DNA of 64,000 nucleotides from an uncultured Acidobacteriota bacterium (GCA_937859595.1 CALMAH010000016.1:62001-126000); one strand, 5' to 3'; counted from the stretch's first letter, positions 41,946 through 51,925 are shown. The notes: generated from the letters alone by a model not told the origin. Program-made: numbers and translations.

Positions 41946-43898
41946 CTAAAGGGAAGGCCGGCGGAGAACCCCGACCAATGATACCATCCGGCTACGATCT
42001 GTCTGCTCGGAAACGCCACGGCTGGTTCGTTCCAGGCTTCCGGCAAGGCTCCTCAGCCGCGATGAGGATCTTCGGTCAAGACGGGACGATTCCGCATTCG
42101 CGATGGCCTGGCGAAGCTCCGTTATTCTTGCAGTAGGCAAAGCTCCCGATCGTTCAAGTTGGTCAACGTAGGCTTTCGCCACCGTCAGCGAATTCGGCCA
42201 CGCGATCCGCTCCTGGTTCTGTGGGTTGAATTCGCGAACACGAACGGCTCTCGCCGCATCTATCTCGTTCTGTGTGAGAAACTCTGTTGGGGTAAGCTCA
42301 AGCACGTCGAGCCCGCGGGCGATCTCAGAGGAATAGACATAACCGTTGTACCAATAAGCCGACCATGAGCCGCCGAGGAAGAGCAGTTTCGCATCGAGCG
42401 GGCCACGGTCAAAATAGGCGATCTCAAAGGGTCTTTGCGGATCCGTGAAGTCCATCACCGAAATACCGCCCTGATACCATGCCTGGACCTTTATGTCGCG
42501 ACCGGGGACCGGTACGAGCGAGCCATTGTGGGCGACACAATTCTCACTGTCGGTCTGAGCCGCAGGCATCTTGTAGTAACTGGCAAACTCGAGCTTCCGG
42601 TCATTTAATCGAAACAGAGCGTTTGCCCCCCAGATATTCGGATCGTTCTCGCGACAGCGTGCACCCATACCGCCGCCCCATTCGTCAGTGAACACGACCG
42701 ATCTCCCGTCGTTAGAGAACGTCGCCGAGTGCCAATATGCGAAATTCTTGTCATTGACATCGTCGATACGTTTAGGATCGACAGGGTTGCTGATATCCAA
42801 GAGGATACCGTTTCCGGCACAGGCCCCGGCGGCAAGACCGATCTCAGAATAGACGGTAATGTCGTGACATTGATCGGTGGCGGTCGGGCTGTCCCAACGG
42901 TTGCCTTCGTGAGTACCGCTGTTATCGAGGCCGCTGATGGCACCCGTCTCTGTATCCTTAAAAATGCGCGGCGTAGCCACGATCTTTGCATCCTGGGGCG
43001 AAGCGACCGGAACTTTTATGACCTCTATCCGGAATCGTGCCGTGTTGGGGTCCTTGTCCGGCGGGCCATCGGAACAGCCCTCCAATTCCTCACTTTGACG
43101 TACAAATGAGGTGCCGGAAACATAAATGTAAACATTCTTCTTGTCTTTCGGGTCGGTTACCAGCGTGTGAGTATGCGAGCCACGGCATGTTTGAACGGCA
43201 GCCACCTGCTTAGGTGTCCTGATGTCCGAAATGTCAAAAATGCGTACGCCGCGAAAACGTTCCTTCCGTGCGGCGGGAATGAACATTTCAGGGCCAGGCG
43301 TTCCACCCGGACCGGCAGCGACCGGAAAGCCGCCCGTTCCACAGTCGATCCGTCCATTAGGCATCTCAACTGACATAAATAGAAGATCCCCATAAACAGA
43401 AACGTCGCCCTGGCCGCCCGGACACACAAGCGAGGTCAACAACCGTGTGTTCAACGGGTCCGAGATGTCATAGATGTTGATGCCGTAGAAATTACCGAGG
43501 AAGAGACGGTCACCTTGAAAAGCAATATCAGAATTGGAGAACGCCAACTGGGCCAGCACAAGCTGGATAGGCTTTGGCGCCATCAATTCACCACCCGCCC
43601 CCATCAGCTCGAGGGTCCGTCTGATCAAAGGACTTTCGGGGTCGTCGGTGCCAAGCTGAAACGCTTCAGGCTTCTTGACTAGAAGAAGGTGACGCATCCC
43701 TTTTGCCACTTCGCCGGCATCATACATTCCCGGAGCAAGCTTCGAACGCGGATCGTTCGGATCAGACCCGGTCATCCCGGCGGGCAGGGGAGGAGCCTTT
43801 TCAAGAAATGGGCTGTCCTGTGCATGAGCCGTTCCGCCGATAATGGCAATTGTTATGAGAGCGATCGAAAATATAGTGACAGGTAGGACATGTTTCAT
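41946..43898 (-). CDS. Secreted LVIVD-repeat protein
   Basis: A 650-residue exported protein (signal VTIFSIALITIAIIGGTAHAQ). LVIVD-type beta-propeller repeats are seen as xxxxxYDISDPLNTRLL, RGVRIFDISDIRTPKQVA, LLDISNPVDPKRI and ISVMDFTDPQRPFEIAYFD. Also DNSGTHEGNRWDS and FAYWHSATFSNDG. The C-terminus has a helical DNA-like charged region (ERTSRGVSEQTDRS). In Acidobacteriota such proteins often sit next to DUF305 genes, as here (10-nt gap). It probably binds ligands outside the cytoplasm; a strong terminator follows. Confidence 0.85.
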   Translation of the reverse strand: MKHVLPVTIFSIALITIAIIGGTAHAQDSPFLEKAPPLPAGMTGSDPNDPRSKLAPGMYDAGEVAKGMRHLLLVKKPEAFQLGTDDPESPLIRRTLELMGAGGELMAPKPIQLVLAQLAFSNSDIAFQGDRLFLGNFYGINIYDISDPLNTRLLTSLVCPGGQGDVSVYGDLLFMSVEMPNGRIDCGTGGFPVAAGPGGTPGPEMFIPAARKERFRGVRIFDISDIRTPKQVAAVQTCRGSHTHTLVTDPKDKKNVYIYVSGTSFVRQSEELEGCSDGPPDKDPNTARFRIEVIKVPVASPQDAKIVATPRIFKDTETGAISGLDNSGTHEGNRWDSPTATDQCHDITVYSEIGLAAGACAGNGILLDISNPVDPKRIDDVNDKNFAYWHSATFSNDGRSVVFTDEWGGGMGARCRENDPNIWGANALFRLNDRKLEFASYYKMPAAQTDSENCVAHNGSLVPVPGRDIKVQAWYQGGISVMDFTDPQRPFEIAYFDRGPLDAKLLFLGGSWSAYWYNGYVYSSEIARGLDVLELTPTEFLTQNEIDAARAVRVREFNPQNQERIAWPNSLTVAKAYVDQLERSGALPTARITELRQAIANAESSRLDRRSSSRLRSLAGSLERTSRGVSEQTDRSRMVSLVGVLRRPSL

Positions 43899-43908
43899 AA
43901 TTTTTGTA

Positions 43909-44661
43909 TTACGGCTTATCCGAAAGTAAAGTTTGCATTGTTTTTATCTCGGCCCTTTGGCTATTGTCCACGTCGGTCGCGAAATTAAAGATCTCCGCAT
44001 CCTGGCCGGCCCCGGGGGTGTTAAAGAGATCTCTTACCATATCAATGGCACCGATATGGTGCTGGATCATCCCTTCGAGAAAGAGCCTGTCAAATTCGGA
44101 GCCTTTTGCCCTGCTCATTTTCGTCATCTGCTCTGGAGTCAACATTCCCGGCATCATTCCGTCACCCGACCGCCCATGTGCCCCGTGGCTGTGCCGTCCG
44201 TGCGATCCGGAGGACGAGGGGGTCAAGGACTCACCCCTTATGCGAAGCCATCGCCTCATAAACTCGATCTCGTCTTGCTGTGAACGGCTTATTCTAGCAC
44301 CGAGCAGTCGGATGTCCTTGTTCTCAGTCCGTGCTTCGATGAGGTCCGTCATCTCAACCGCCTGAGCGTGGTGAAGTATCATGCCCTGCATGAATTCAAC
44401 GTCCTTGCGGGAGATCGGGGTGACCTTACCACGGGTCGAAGGAGGCAAGATGCGTGATGGCTGTCCGGGGGCCCCAGGTTGGACGACAACGGGAGGCCGG
44501 TCCTCCGGATCGGTTTGCGCCTCTGCCACTGCCGGCAAAATAATTGTGCCGAGAAGTACAGCACATGCGGCAACGAAGATGTAACCTCCTGAACACCGCC
44601 GGCTTCGCTTTTGCAATTGGACGGGATCACCGTTGTCCTGCAAGTGCATTATCACGAACAT
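43909..44661 (-). CDS. DUF305 domain protein, secreted, histidine-rich linker
   Basis: About 250 residues, with a hydrophobic stretch (IFVAACAVLLGTIILPAVAEAQ) after a 25-residue lead that suggests a later start. Two DUF305 half-units carry the histidine pairs MILHHAQAVEM and MIQHHIGAIDM; between them is a His/Gly/Ser linker (SGSHGRHSHGAHGRSG). DUF305 is a ferritin-like four-helix domain tied to metal or copper handling. Probable co-operon with the LVIVD gene downstream. Confidence 0.87.
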   Translation of the reverse strand: MFVIMHLQDNGDPVQLQKRSRRCSGGYIFVAACAVLLGTIILPAVAEAQTDPEDRPPVVVQPGAPGQPSRILPPSTRGKVTPISRKDVEFMQGMILHHAQAVEMTDLIEARTENKDIRLLGARISRSQQDEIEFMRRWLRIRGESLTPSSSGSHGRHSHGAHGRSGDGMMPGMLTPEQMTKMSRAKGSEFDRLFLEGMIQHHIGAIDMVRDLFNTPGAGQDAEIFNFATDVDNSQRAEIKTMQTLLSDKP

Positions 44662-44787
44662 CTTAGGCTCAAATTACCATAATTGCGACAACGGCGCTAG
44701 GGAGATCAGGGGCTTCAGTCAAAGAAATCGGCATCATCGGTCATTTAATTTTCGTCACATCGCCCCGGTTTTCTATCCACCCAAACA

Positions 44788-44816
44788 TTGCATTTCAGCA
44801 GGCCAGCCTTTATTAT
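44788..44816 (+). promoter_or_regulatory. Predicted promoter of the imu operon
   Basis: -35 TTGCAT (44788-44793), 17-nt spacer, -10 TATTAT (44811-44816), giving a start near 44823 inside the palindrome. Confidence 0.5.
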
Positions 44817-44820
44817 CACT

Positions 44821-44840
44821 ATGTTGCAGCTATGCAACAT
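44821..44840 (+). promoter_or_regulatory. Perfect palindrome, probable SOS-type operator of imuA-imuB-dnaE2
   Basis: ATGTTGCA-N4-TGCAACAT, 8-bp arms around GCTA. It covers the predicted start of transcription, 24 nt before the imuA ATG. imuAB-dnaE2 operons are LexA-controlled in many bacteria. This is not the Escherichia coli or Bacillus LexA box, so the regulator is inferred. Confidence 0.6.
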
Positions 44841-44863
44841 CTTCTTGTCAGTAGAATACGTCA

Positions 44864-45514
44864 ATGGCCCGGCTAAGCCTTATAAAAACACTATCCCATC
44901 TGCAGGAAGAGCAACGCCACTCCGACGAGATAGAACTTGCGGCTGTCGGTATTGCTTTTACCAGAGGCTCGATAACAGAACTTTCCGGAGGGGCAGGTTC
45001 CGGAAAAACAAGCCTTTCTCTGATGCTGCTGGCCGAGATGACCCGGGTGGGCGAGATATGTGCGGTGGTCGATGCTTCGAACAGTTTTGACCCGGGTTCT
45101 GCGGCCCGAGCAGGGGTCGAACTCGGCAATATGCTTTGGGTGAAATGCGGCGGAGAGATGGAAAGATCGTTCATGGCTGCCGACTATCTGGTTCAGGCAA
45201 AAGGCTTTGGGGCGGTATGGCTCAGCCTGAACGGCCTTCCGCAGAGGCAACTCGACATGGTGCCAAGGGCCTATTGGTATCGTTACCGGACAAGGATCAA
45301 GGAGACTCCGACGCTGTTCCTGGTGACTGCCGAGAACACGGTGGCGGGAACTGCCTCGCAGAAGCCGCTCCAATTGTCCCGCGAACGCTCCGTATGGTCC
45401 GGCAGCGGGCGTTTTAAGCTTCTTCGAGAGTTTCATATCGGCATCCGTTCGCGGAAACAGTTCAACAGAGACCCTCTGATAGTACAACTCAAAGCCGATC
45501 ATACCCATGTCTAG
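44864..45514 (+). CDS. imuA: ImuA-like RecA-related mutasome protein
   Basis: A 216-residue RecA-like protein lacking most of the RecA C-terminus. Walker A is GGAGSGKT (42-49), followed by SLSLMLLAEMTRVGEICAVVDASNSFDP and a Walker B-like FGAVWLSLNG. It matches the ImuA/SulA-like partner of ImuB. Its stop overlaps ImuB by 8 nt, so they are coupled. The operon order imuA-imuB-dnaE2 is the classical mutagenesis cassette. Confidence 0.88.
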   Translation: MARLSLIKTLSHLQEEQRHSDEIELAAVGIAFTRGSITELSGGAGSGKTSLSLMLLAEMTRVGEICAVVDASNSFDPGSAARAGVELGNMLWVKCGGEMERSFMAADYLVQAKGFGAVWLSLNGLPQRQLDMVPRAYWYRYRTRIKETPTLFLVTAENTVAGTASQKPLQLSRERSVWSGSGRFKLLREFHIGIRSRKQFNRDPLIVQLKADHTHV

Positions 45515-46769
45515 ATCATTTGCCTGCATCATCTCTGCCGATATGAAACAGAACCGCGAGGCCCTGCTTTCCGTTGCGCGGCGGTTTGCTTATCTGATAG
45601 AGGTGCTGGATGACGGGATATTGTTTGACGTGAGCGGACTGGAACGGCTGATCGGCGGTCACGAAAAGATAGCCCAAAAGATAGTTGAAGAGATCCAGGG
45701 GCAGAAAGTGCCGGGTAGCATTGCGGTCGCCGGCACGATCGAGACCGCCATGCTGCTGGCGAGGCAGAATAGGGGGCTCTCCTCCATTGTCCGCCCCGAC
45801 GACCGCTTTCGGCAGGCCCCGCTCAGCAGTCTCCCCATAGAGCAGGACACGCTGAACGTCCTTAACGAACTCGACATAAACAAGATCGAAGATATGCTCA
45901 GGCTTCCCCACGAAGATCTGCTGTCCCGCTATGGGCAGGAGTTCCGAAAGATCATAGACCTGGCGGAGCAAAATGGAAAGGGCCTGCTCTCGCCCAATGT
46001 CGATGAGGACCATGTCTCGTGGAGCTATTCGCTCGATTCGCCGGTCGAAGATTTTGCACAACTGGTCTTTTTGCTTAATCACGGCCTTGAAAGGTTATTT
46101 GAACAGGTCTCGCATCGGGGATTGAGCACCGAGCGTATCGGACTCTGCCTCAGGTTGCGTGACAGTTCGGAAAAGTCTTATGAGATCAGCACTTCGTTTC
46201 CGACGCTTGAGCGGGCATTCTGGCTCAAGCTGGCCAATCTGCGCATCTCGCTTGATCCGCCCGGGTCTGAGATCGTCTCCGTTGATATCGCATGCTATTT
46301 TACAAAACCGCGCCCTGCCCAGCGTGGCCTCTATGCTGTTTCCCGCCCCGAACCCGAAGATCTGCTTCTTACCATCAACAAGCTCAAAAAGCTGACAGGG
46401 GAGGAAAATGTCGGAGTGCCGGTGATCCTGAACCAACGCCTTCCCGAGCCATTTGAGATAGATGTTGAAGCCATTCCGGAAGGCCGCGAAAGTTCCGCTG
46501 CCGCCAAAGGGCATCCGGTCATCGCATTCTCATATTTTCGTCCGCCGATCAGGGCAGAGGTGCTTGTCCGCAACAAAAGGCTGGTGTTCATAAAAACCGG
46601 ATATTTCAACGGATATGTGACCGAATACAGCGGCGTCTGGCGGTCGGATTCCAGATGGTGGGAAAGCCCGTGGAGAACCCAGGAATGGGATGTTGAGATA
46701 GACAACGGCGGTGTCTATCGCCTATGCAGGACCGGCGATCAATGGTTCATCGCCGGCGAATATGACTAA
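45507..46769 (+). CDS. imuB: ImuB-like Y-family polymerase relative
   Basis: A 420-residue Y-family-like protein. It begins MSRSFACIISADMKQ and contains DGILFDVSGLERLIGGHEKIAQKIVEEI and a helix-hairpin-helix-like LPIEQDTLNVLNELDINKIEDMLRL. The acidic residues that catalyse Y-family polymerases are not conserved in the visible palm (the usual DxD and SxDE spots are absent), as known for ImuB. It bridges ImuA, DnaE2 and the sliding clamp. A clamp-binding motif was not pinpointed. Confidence 0.88.
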   Translation: MSRSFACIISADMKQNREALLSVARRFAYLIEVLDDGILFDVSGLERLIGGHEKIAQKIVEEIQGQKVPGSIAVAGTIETAMLLARQNRGLSSIVRPDDRFRQAPLSSLPIEQDTLNVLNELDINKIEDMLRLPHEDLLSRYGQEFRKIIDLAEQNGKGLLSPNVDEDHVSWSYSLDSPVEDFAQLVFLLNHGLERLFEQVSHRGLSTERIGLCLRLRDSSEKSYEISTSFPTLERAFWLKLANLRISLDPPGSEIVSVDIACYFTKPRPAQRGLYAVSRPEPEDLLLTINKLKKLTGEENVGVPVILNQRLPEPFEIDVEAIPEGRESSAAAKGHPVIAFSYFRPPIRAEVLVRNKRLVFIKTGYFNGYVTEYSGVWRSDSRWWESPWRTQEWDVEIDNGGVYRLCRTGDQWFIAGEYD

Positions 46770-46777
46770 CAGCCTTT

Positions 46778-49700
46778 ATGTTTTGCGAATTGCACACACG
46801 TTCCGCCTTCAGCTTTCTCTCCTCCGGTTCACAGCCGCAGGATATGGCCGCCCGTGCGGCAGACCTCGGCATTCCCGCCGTTGCCTTGCTCGACCGCGAC
46901 ACCGTGGCCGGAGCCGTCCGGTTTCATTTCGAGGCCCGCCGGAGAGGCATAAAGCCGATCGTCGGTGCCGAGATCACGATGGAAGACGGCAGCCTGCTCC
47001 CGCTTGTCCCGCTGCACCTGGCGGGATATCAACATCTTAGCCGTCTGATCTCGACCATTAAGCTCCGCAGTAGAAAAGGCGAGCATTTTGCTACCCGAAA
47101 AGACATCGAGAACCACTCGGTCGGCCTGCTTTGCTTTACGGGCGGAGCCGACGGCTTTATGCATAACAGCATACGCAGCGGCCGGGGCCTTGCCGATCTT
47201 GCATGGCTCAAGTATGTCTTTGGAGATGGTCTCTACGTGGAGCTTCAACGCCATCACCTCCGTCATGAAGAGCACATAAACCAGGTCCTGCTCGGCTATG
47301 CTCACAAGCTGAAGCTCCCCTATTTTGCCAGTAATGGGCCATATTATGCCGACCGTGGCGACCGTGAGCTGTTTGATGTCTTTACGTGTATAAAGAACCA
47401 CTGCACGATAAATGATGCGGGAAAACTGCTTTCGGAGAACAGCGAGCGTCATGTGAAATCAGAGCCGCAGATGGCAAGGCTCTTTGAAGACCTCCCCGAA
47501 GCCGTGGCAGCAACCGCCGAGATCGCCTCACGTATAAATTTTTCGATGGATGAGCTCTCCTACAGTTTTCCGGACTATCCCGTCCCGCCCGGAGAGACAA
47601 TGGATTCTGTTCTGAGGCAAAAAGCACAACAGCGGGCCATAGAACGCTATCAAAACAGCAAAAAGGCCACCCGGTTCCAGATAAGCTCACGGCTGGATAA
47701 GGAGCTGAAGATAATAGAGATGAAAAAGCTGGCAGGATATTTCCTCGTCGTCGGCGATATCTCTGACTTTTGCAAAGATAAGGGGATCCTTTCGCAGGGA
47801 CGGGGGTCGGCGGCAAACTCAGTTGTTTGTTATTCGCTGGGAATAACCGCGGTCGATCCCATCGAACATCAGCTCCTTTTCGAGCGTTTTCTTTCCGAGA
47901 AATACGACCGCTATCCTGATATCGATATCGATCTTCCCTCCGGGGATGACCGCGAGCAGGTCATCCAGCACGTATATGAAAAATATGGCCGCCGCGGTTC
48001 GGGCATGACCGCGAATGTCATCTCCTACCGCGGAAGATCTGCCCTGCGCGAGGTGGGAAAGGTTTTTGGATTTGGCCCGGACGTTCTCGGCAGGCTTTCG
48101 AAAATAAACTCACACTACGAGACATTTACCGGGGCGGAACTCGACGAAAAGCTCCGGGAAGAGGGTTTTGAACCCAGCCAGAGCCTGTGCCTTCACAAAT
48201 TCGCTGAGATGTACCAGCGCATTCTCGACTATCCCCGGCATCTGGGCCAGCACTCCGGAGGAATGGTGGTGTCGATGAACCGACTGGACGCCATCGTCCC
48301 GATCGAGCCCGCATCGATGGAAGGCCGCACCATCATTCAATGGGACAAGGACGATTGCGAGCAGCTAAAGATAGTAAAGGTCGATCTGCTCGGCCTCGGG
48401 ATGATGGCCGTTCTGCGGGATTCGATCGAGTTGATACGTGAACATCACGGCGTTGATCTGGACCTGTACCGGGTTCCCAGCGATGATCCGAAGGTGTATG
48501 AAGCCTTGCAAAAGGGCGATACGGTCGGGATGTTCCAGGTAGAAAGCCGGGCCCAGATAGCCTTTCTGCCTAAATCCCGTCCGCAGAACTTCTACGACAT
48601 AGTCGTTCAGGTCGCCATCATCCGGCCCGGCCCGGTCGTCGGAAATATGCTTCATTCTTATATCAAGCGTCGCCAAGGGCTTGAAGAGGTGACATATCCG
48701 CATCCTTCGCTCAAACCGATACTTGAACGGACCATGGGGGTGCCGCTATTTCAGGAGCAGCTTCTGAAAATGTCGATGGAGATCGCGGATTTTTCTGGAT
48801 CAGAGGCCGAAGAGCTGCGCAGGGCAATGGGTTTCAAGCGTCCTGACAAAAGGATGGAGTTCGTTGGGCAAAAGCTACGGGAGGGTATGACCAGAAACAA
48901 CATCCCGCCCGATGTGCAGGAACAAGTGGTGGATTATGTAAAAGCTTTTGCGAACTATGGCTTTCCGGAGTCTCACGCCTTCAGTTTTGCGCTGCTTGCC
49001 TATGCGTCAGCCTATTTTATTCTGCATTACCGGGCGTGTTTTATGGCGGCGATGTTCAACAATTATCCGCTGGGGTTCTATTCCGCCGCCACGCTCGTAA
49101 AAGACGCACAGCGTCACGGCCTCCATTTCCGCCCGCTTGATATAAACCGTTCGCAATATGAATTTACCGTCGAGGAAGACGATGTCCGGCTTGGCCTGAA
49201 ATACGTCCGCGGCCTTAGGGAGGAGATCGGCAGGCGGATCGTCGCCGAAAGAGATGTGCCCTATCAGAACATTGACGATCTGGTTCGCCGTGTTCCGGAC
49301 ATAAATAAAAAAGAGATACGGGCGCTTAGCCTTGCAGGTGTCCTCAATTTTGACGGTACCATCCATCGCCGTGAAGCCCTTTGGATATCGGAATTGGCAA
49401 TTAGGGACAGAGGCGATCTTTTCGCCGACAACAACGAGCCATATGGCGAAGCATCATTCCTAAAACGAATGGAGGGCCTTCAATTGGTCGAGGCCGACCT
49501 GAAAAAGACCGGCATCTCGATAGGTAAACACCCAATGGCCTTTATCCGCAGGGAACTGAGCAAGCGGGGAATTCTCTCGGCCCACGAGACCCGCAGCCTG
49601 AGAAAGAACGAGATAGTAAGCGTGGCCGGGGCCGTGGTGATCCGCCAGCGCCCGATGACCGCGAAAAATGTGGTCTTCATTACGCTGGAAGACGAAACAG

Positions 49701-49876
49701 GCCACTCGAATTTCGTCGTGATGCCCAATATATTTGAAAGATTTCGGGCCGTAATAAATCAGAGCCACTATCTGATCATCAAAGGACAATTTGAGGAACG
49801 GGGGATGATAAAGGCGCTACATTTTAGCCCGATCGGCGGATTTACGGCCGACGTGGTATCACACAACTTCCGCTAA
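46778..49876 (+). CDS. dnaE2: Error-prone DNA polymerase DnaE2
   Basis: A 1,032-residue C-family polymerase. N-terminal PHP domain (MFCELHTRSAFSFLSSGS, VALLDRDTVAGAVRFH, PIVGAEITM); palm with GILSQGRGSAANSVVCYSLGIT and catalytic PDIDIDLPSGDDREQVIQHVYEKYG; further conserved HLGQHSGGMVVS, DLLGLGMMAVL, VAIIRPGPVVGNMLH and FPESHAFSFALLAYASAY; C-terminal OB fold (SVAGAVVIRQRPMTAKNVVFITLEDETG). Slightly shorter than replicative DnaE, as expected. It performs translesion synthesis and induced mutagenesis with ImuA and ImuB. Starts 8 nt after imuB. Confidence 0.96.
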   Translation: MFCELHTRSAFSFLSSGSQPQDMAARAADLGIPAVALLDRDTVAGAVRFHFEARRRGIKPIVGAEITMEDGSLLPLVPLHLAGYQHLSRLISTIKLRSRKGEHFATRKDIENHSVGLLCFTGGADGFMHNSIRSGRGLADLAWLKYVFGDGLYVELQRHHLRHEEHINQVLLGYAHKLKLPYFASNGPYYADRGDRELFDVFTCIKNHCTINDAGKLLSENSERHVKSEPQMARLFEDLPEAVAATAEIASRINFSMDELSYSFPDYPVPPGETMDSVLRQKAQQRAIERYQNSKKATRFQISSRLDKELKIIEMKKLAGYFLVVGDISDFCKDKGILSQGRGSAANSVVCYSLGITAVDPIEHQLLFERFLSEKYDRYPDIDIDLPSGDDREQVIQHVYEKYGRRGSGMTANVISYRGRSALREVGKVFGFGPDVLGRLSKINSHYETFTGAELDEKLREEGFEPSQSLCLHKFAEMYQRILDYPRHLGQHSGGMVVSMNRLDAIVPIEPASMEGRTIIQWDKDDCEQLKIVKVDLLGLGMMAVLRDSIELIREHHGVDLDLYRVPSDDPKVYEALQKGDTVGMFQVESRAQIAFLPKSRPQNFYDIVVQVAIIRPGPVVGNMLHSYIKRRQGLEEVTYPHPSLKPILERTMGVPLFQEQLLKMSMEIADFSGSEAEELRRAMGFKRPDKRMEFVGQKLREGMTRNNIPPDVQEQVVDYVKAFANYGFPESHAFSFALLAYASAYFILHYRACFMAAMFNNYPLGFYSAATLVKDAQRHGLHFRPLDINRSQYEFTVEEDDVRLGLKYVRGLREEIGRRIVAERDVPYQNIDDLVRRVPDINKKEIRALSLAGVLNFDGTIHRREALWISELAIRDRGDLFADNNEPYGEASFLKRMEGLQLVEADLKKTGISIGKHPMAFIRRELSKRGILSAHETRSLRKNEIVSVAGAVVIRQRPMTAKNVVFITLEDETGHSNFVVMPNIFERFRAVINQSHYLIIKGQFEERGMIKALHFSPIGGFTADVVSHNFR

Positions 49877-49934
49877 TCAAAAAAGTCTGGAAATCAACAA
49901 AGCAACAGAAAAACCGGGAACAGGACGGAAGAGA

Positions 49935-50009
<75 letters not shown>

Positions 50010-50100
50010 GATCTGTAAAGTATAAAGGAGAAAGGAAAGTGGATAAAGGAAAAGCCAGAAACTTTATCCGATATCACTTATCCCTTCTCCTTTCAAAAAC

Positions 50101-50175
50101 TGGAGCGGGAGACGAGGGTCGAACTCGCGACTTCAACCTTGGCAAGGTTGCGCTCTACCACTGAGCTACTCCCGC
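50101..50175 (-). tRNA. tRNA-Gly (GCC)
   Basis: 75 nt including encoded CCA. Acceptor GCGGGAG pairs with CTCCCGC; D-arm AGCTCAGTGGTAGAGC; anticodon GCC in CTTGCCAAG; T-arm AGTTCGACCCT. Confidence 0.96.
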
Positions 50176-50320
50176 TTGTGGCAAATCTTGATTTTAACGT
50201 TCGGAGCAAGGTTGTCAAGCAAGAAATAACGAAGAGCCTTGCCGGCAACAAACAAGATCCGCAAGTTATCGACAGACACCAAACGGCCAATCGTTAATGT
50301 ATCACATTAAAGTATATCTG

Positions 50321-51904
50321 CTAATTGCTGACAGTTATGTCCTTAATAAAGCTCCAATCGCCGCTCGGCCCGATCCTTATATTCTGAACACGATCTCGCG
50401 CGACCACCATATTTGCCGGATACCAGAGCGGAAGAAGCGGAGCATCGCGGCTGATCATTTCCCAGGCATTCTGATAAAGTGCCTTTGCTTTTTCTTTATC
50501 AGGTTCGTTGATCGCAGAGTCGACCATGCGGTCAACCTCGACGTTGCTGTACCGACTCCGATTACAGCACGAAACACCTTCGCCGGGAATCCGTCCGGTG
50601 GTGAACAGGTCCTTAAGGAACAACGGATCCTGGTTTCCACCGATCCAAACACCAGTGTTGAGCTGAAACTGGCCCTGGGCAAGCTGCTGTCTTAGCGTGG
50701 TCGGGTCGAGCGTTTCGATCTGTACGTTGAGGCCGACATCCAGCAAAGTGCTGTGGATAGCCTGGGCGTAACTGCTAAATGCCGCGTTTCCGGCTGAAAA
50801 CTTGAACTTTATCGGTTCGTTCTTATAACCAGATTCCTTGAGAAGTTCTCGCGCCTTCTCCGGGTCGTAGTTGTAAACGGTACCGGGGGTAAATGCCCAC
50901 GAACTTTCCGGAAGTATTGAATTTGCGAGCCTGGCCTGTCCGGACAACAACTCTTTTATGATCTTCTCTCGGTCAATTGCGTAGCCGATGGCCTGCCTGA
51001 CCTTTACCTTATCGAGCGGCGGCGACGCGGTATTCAGGCCTATGTACTGGATGTTTGAACCATCAAACTGCTCCACGCGCAGCCCCGGTAACGACGAGAT
51101 AACCTTTAGCGAATCGGGTGGCAGATTCGAAGGAACGGGAGCGATATCGACGGCGCCGGTTTGAAGTTCCGCCTGCAATGCGCTGGCATCAGTGATCGTC
51201 TTGACTCGAAGCTTCGCGATCGAAGGAGCCCCTTCCCAGTAGTCTTCATTAGCCTCGAGGTCCACAGTGTTCTGCGACTGATCGAAATTAACGAACTTGA
51301 AAGGGCCCGACCCGACGGGCGAAGTGCTCTGCTCTCCCGATGTGCCTTCGGGGATTATCGGAATGGCAACAAGGTTTGAGAGCAATTGATTTTTGAGGCC
51401 CGCACGATCAAGACCAAAGATGACCGTTGCAGCGTCTGGTGTCTCTATTCGAGTTATATGCGCGACCTGCTTTGTTTTCGCAGGCCCGGCAGACTTCTCT
51501 CCGGGAGCCAACGGGGCAGTATCAAAAAAAGCACCGGATTTATAGCCCTTACTGTCGAACAGCTTGTCGAAGGTATATTTTACGTCGGCAGAGGTGAAAT
51601 CTTTACCGTTGTGAAATTTAACACCCGACCTGAGCTTGAAGATCAGGCTTAAACCGTCGTCCGAGGTCTGGATCTCGGATGCAAGCTCGCCGACATAGTC
51701 GAAGGACTCGTTCTTCCGCACAAGCGAATTGAACATCAAATTGCGAACGCGTTCGGCCGCTGCATCAGACGACGTTGATGTAAGTGTATCAAGCGACGAG
51801 AACGTCTCCGGCAAGGCAACCGTAACGAAGCCGGAACTGCGTCGCTGGCAGGCGGAACCGACGATCAAGGATAAAAATAGTATAGCTACAAGCGATCTCA
51901 GCAA
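50321..51904 (-). CDS. ABC transporter substrate-binding protein, family 5 (peptide type), lipoprotein
   Basis: Start TTG 51904 is chosen because a GGAGG site ends 8 nt upstream; an earlier TTG at 51919 overlaps that site. A lipoprotein signal (LRSLVAILFLSLIVGSAC) gives anchoring at the cysteine of VGSAC. The SBP_bac_5 body has VTVALPETFSSLDTLTSTSSDAAAERVRNLMFNSLV, FKLRSGVKFHNGKDFTSADVKYTF and VRQAIGYAIDREKIIKELL. It probably binds peptides or muropeptides; nagZ directly upstream (21-nt gap) favours murein peptides. No permease or ATPase gene follows. Confidence 0.88.
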   Translation of the reverse strand: MLRSLVAILFLSLIVGSACQRRSSGFVTVALPETFSSLDTLTSTSSDAAAERVRNLMFNSLVRKNESFDYVGELASEIQTSDDGLSLIFKLRSGVKFHNGKDFTSADVKYTFDKLFDSKGYKSGAFFDTAPLAPGEKSAGPAKTKQVAHITRIETPDAATVIFGLDRAGLKNQLLSNLVAIPIIPEGTSGEQSTSPVGSGPFKFVNFDQSQNTVDLEANEDYWEGAPSIAKLRVKTITDASALQAELQTGAVDIAPVPSNLPPDSLKVISSLPGLRVEQFDGSNIQYIGLNTASPPLDKVKVRQAIGYAIDREKIIKELLSGQARLANSILPESSWAFTPGTVYNYDPEKARELLKESGYKNEPIKFKFSAGNAAFSSYAQAIHSTLLDVGLNVQIETLDPTTLRQQLAQGQFQLNTGVWIGGNQDPLFLKDLFTTGRIPGEGVSCCNRSRYSNVEVDRMVDSAINEPDKEKAKALYQNAWEMISRDAPLLPLWYPANMVVARDRVQNIRIGPSGDWSFIKDITVSN

Positions 51905-51925
51905 ATCGAGAACCTCCAAATCATT

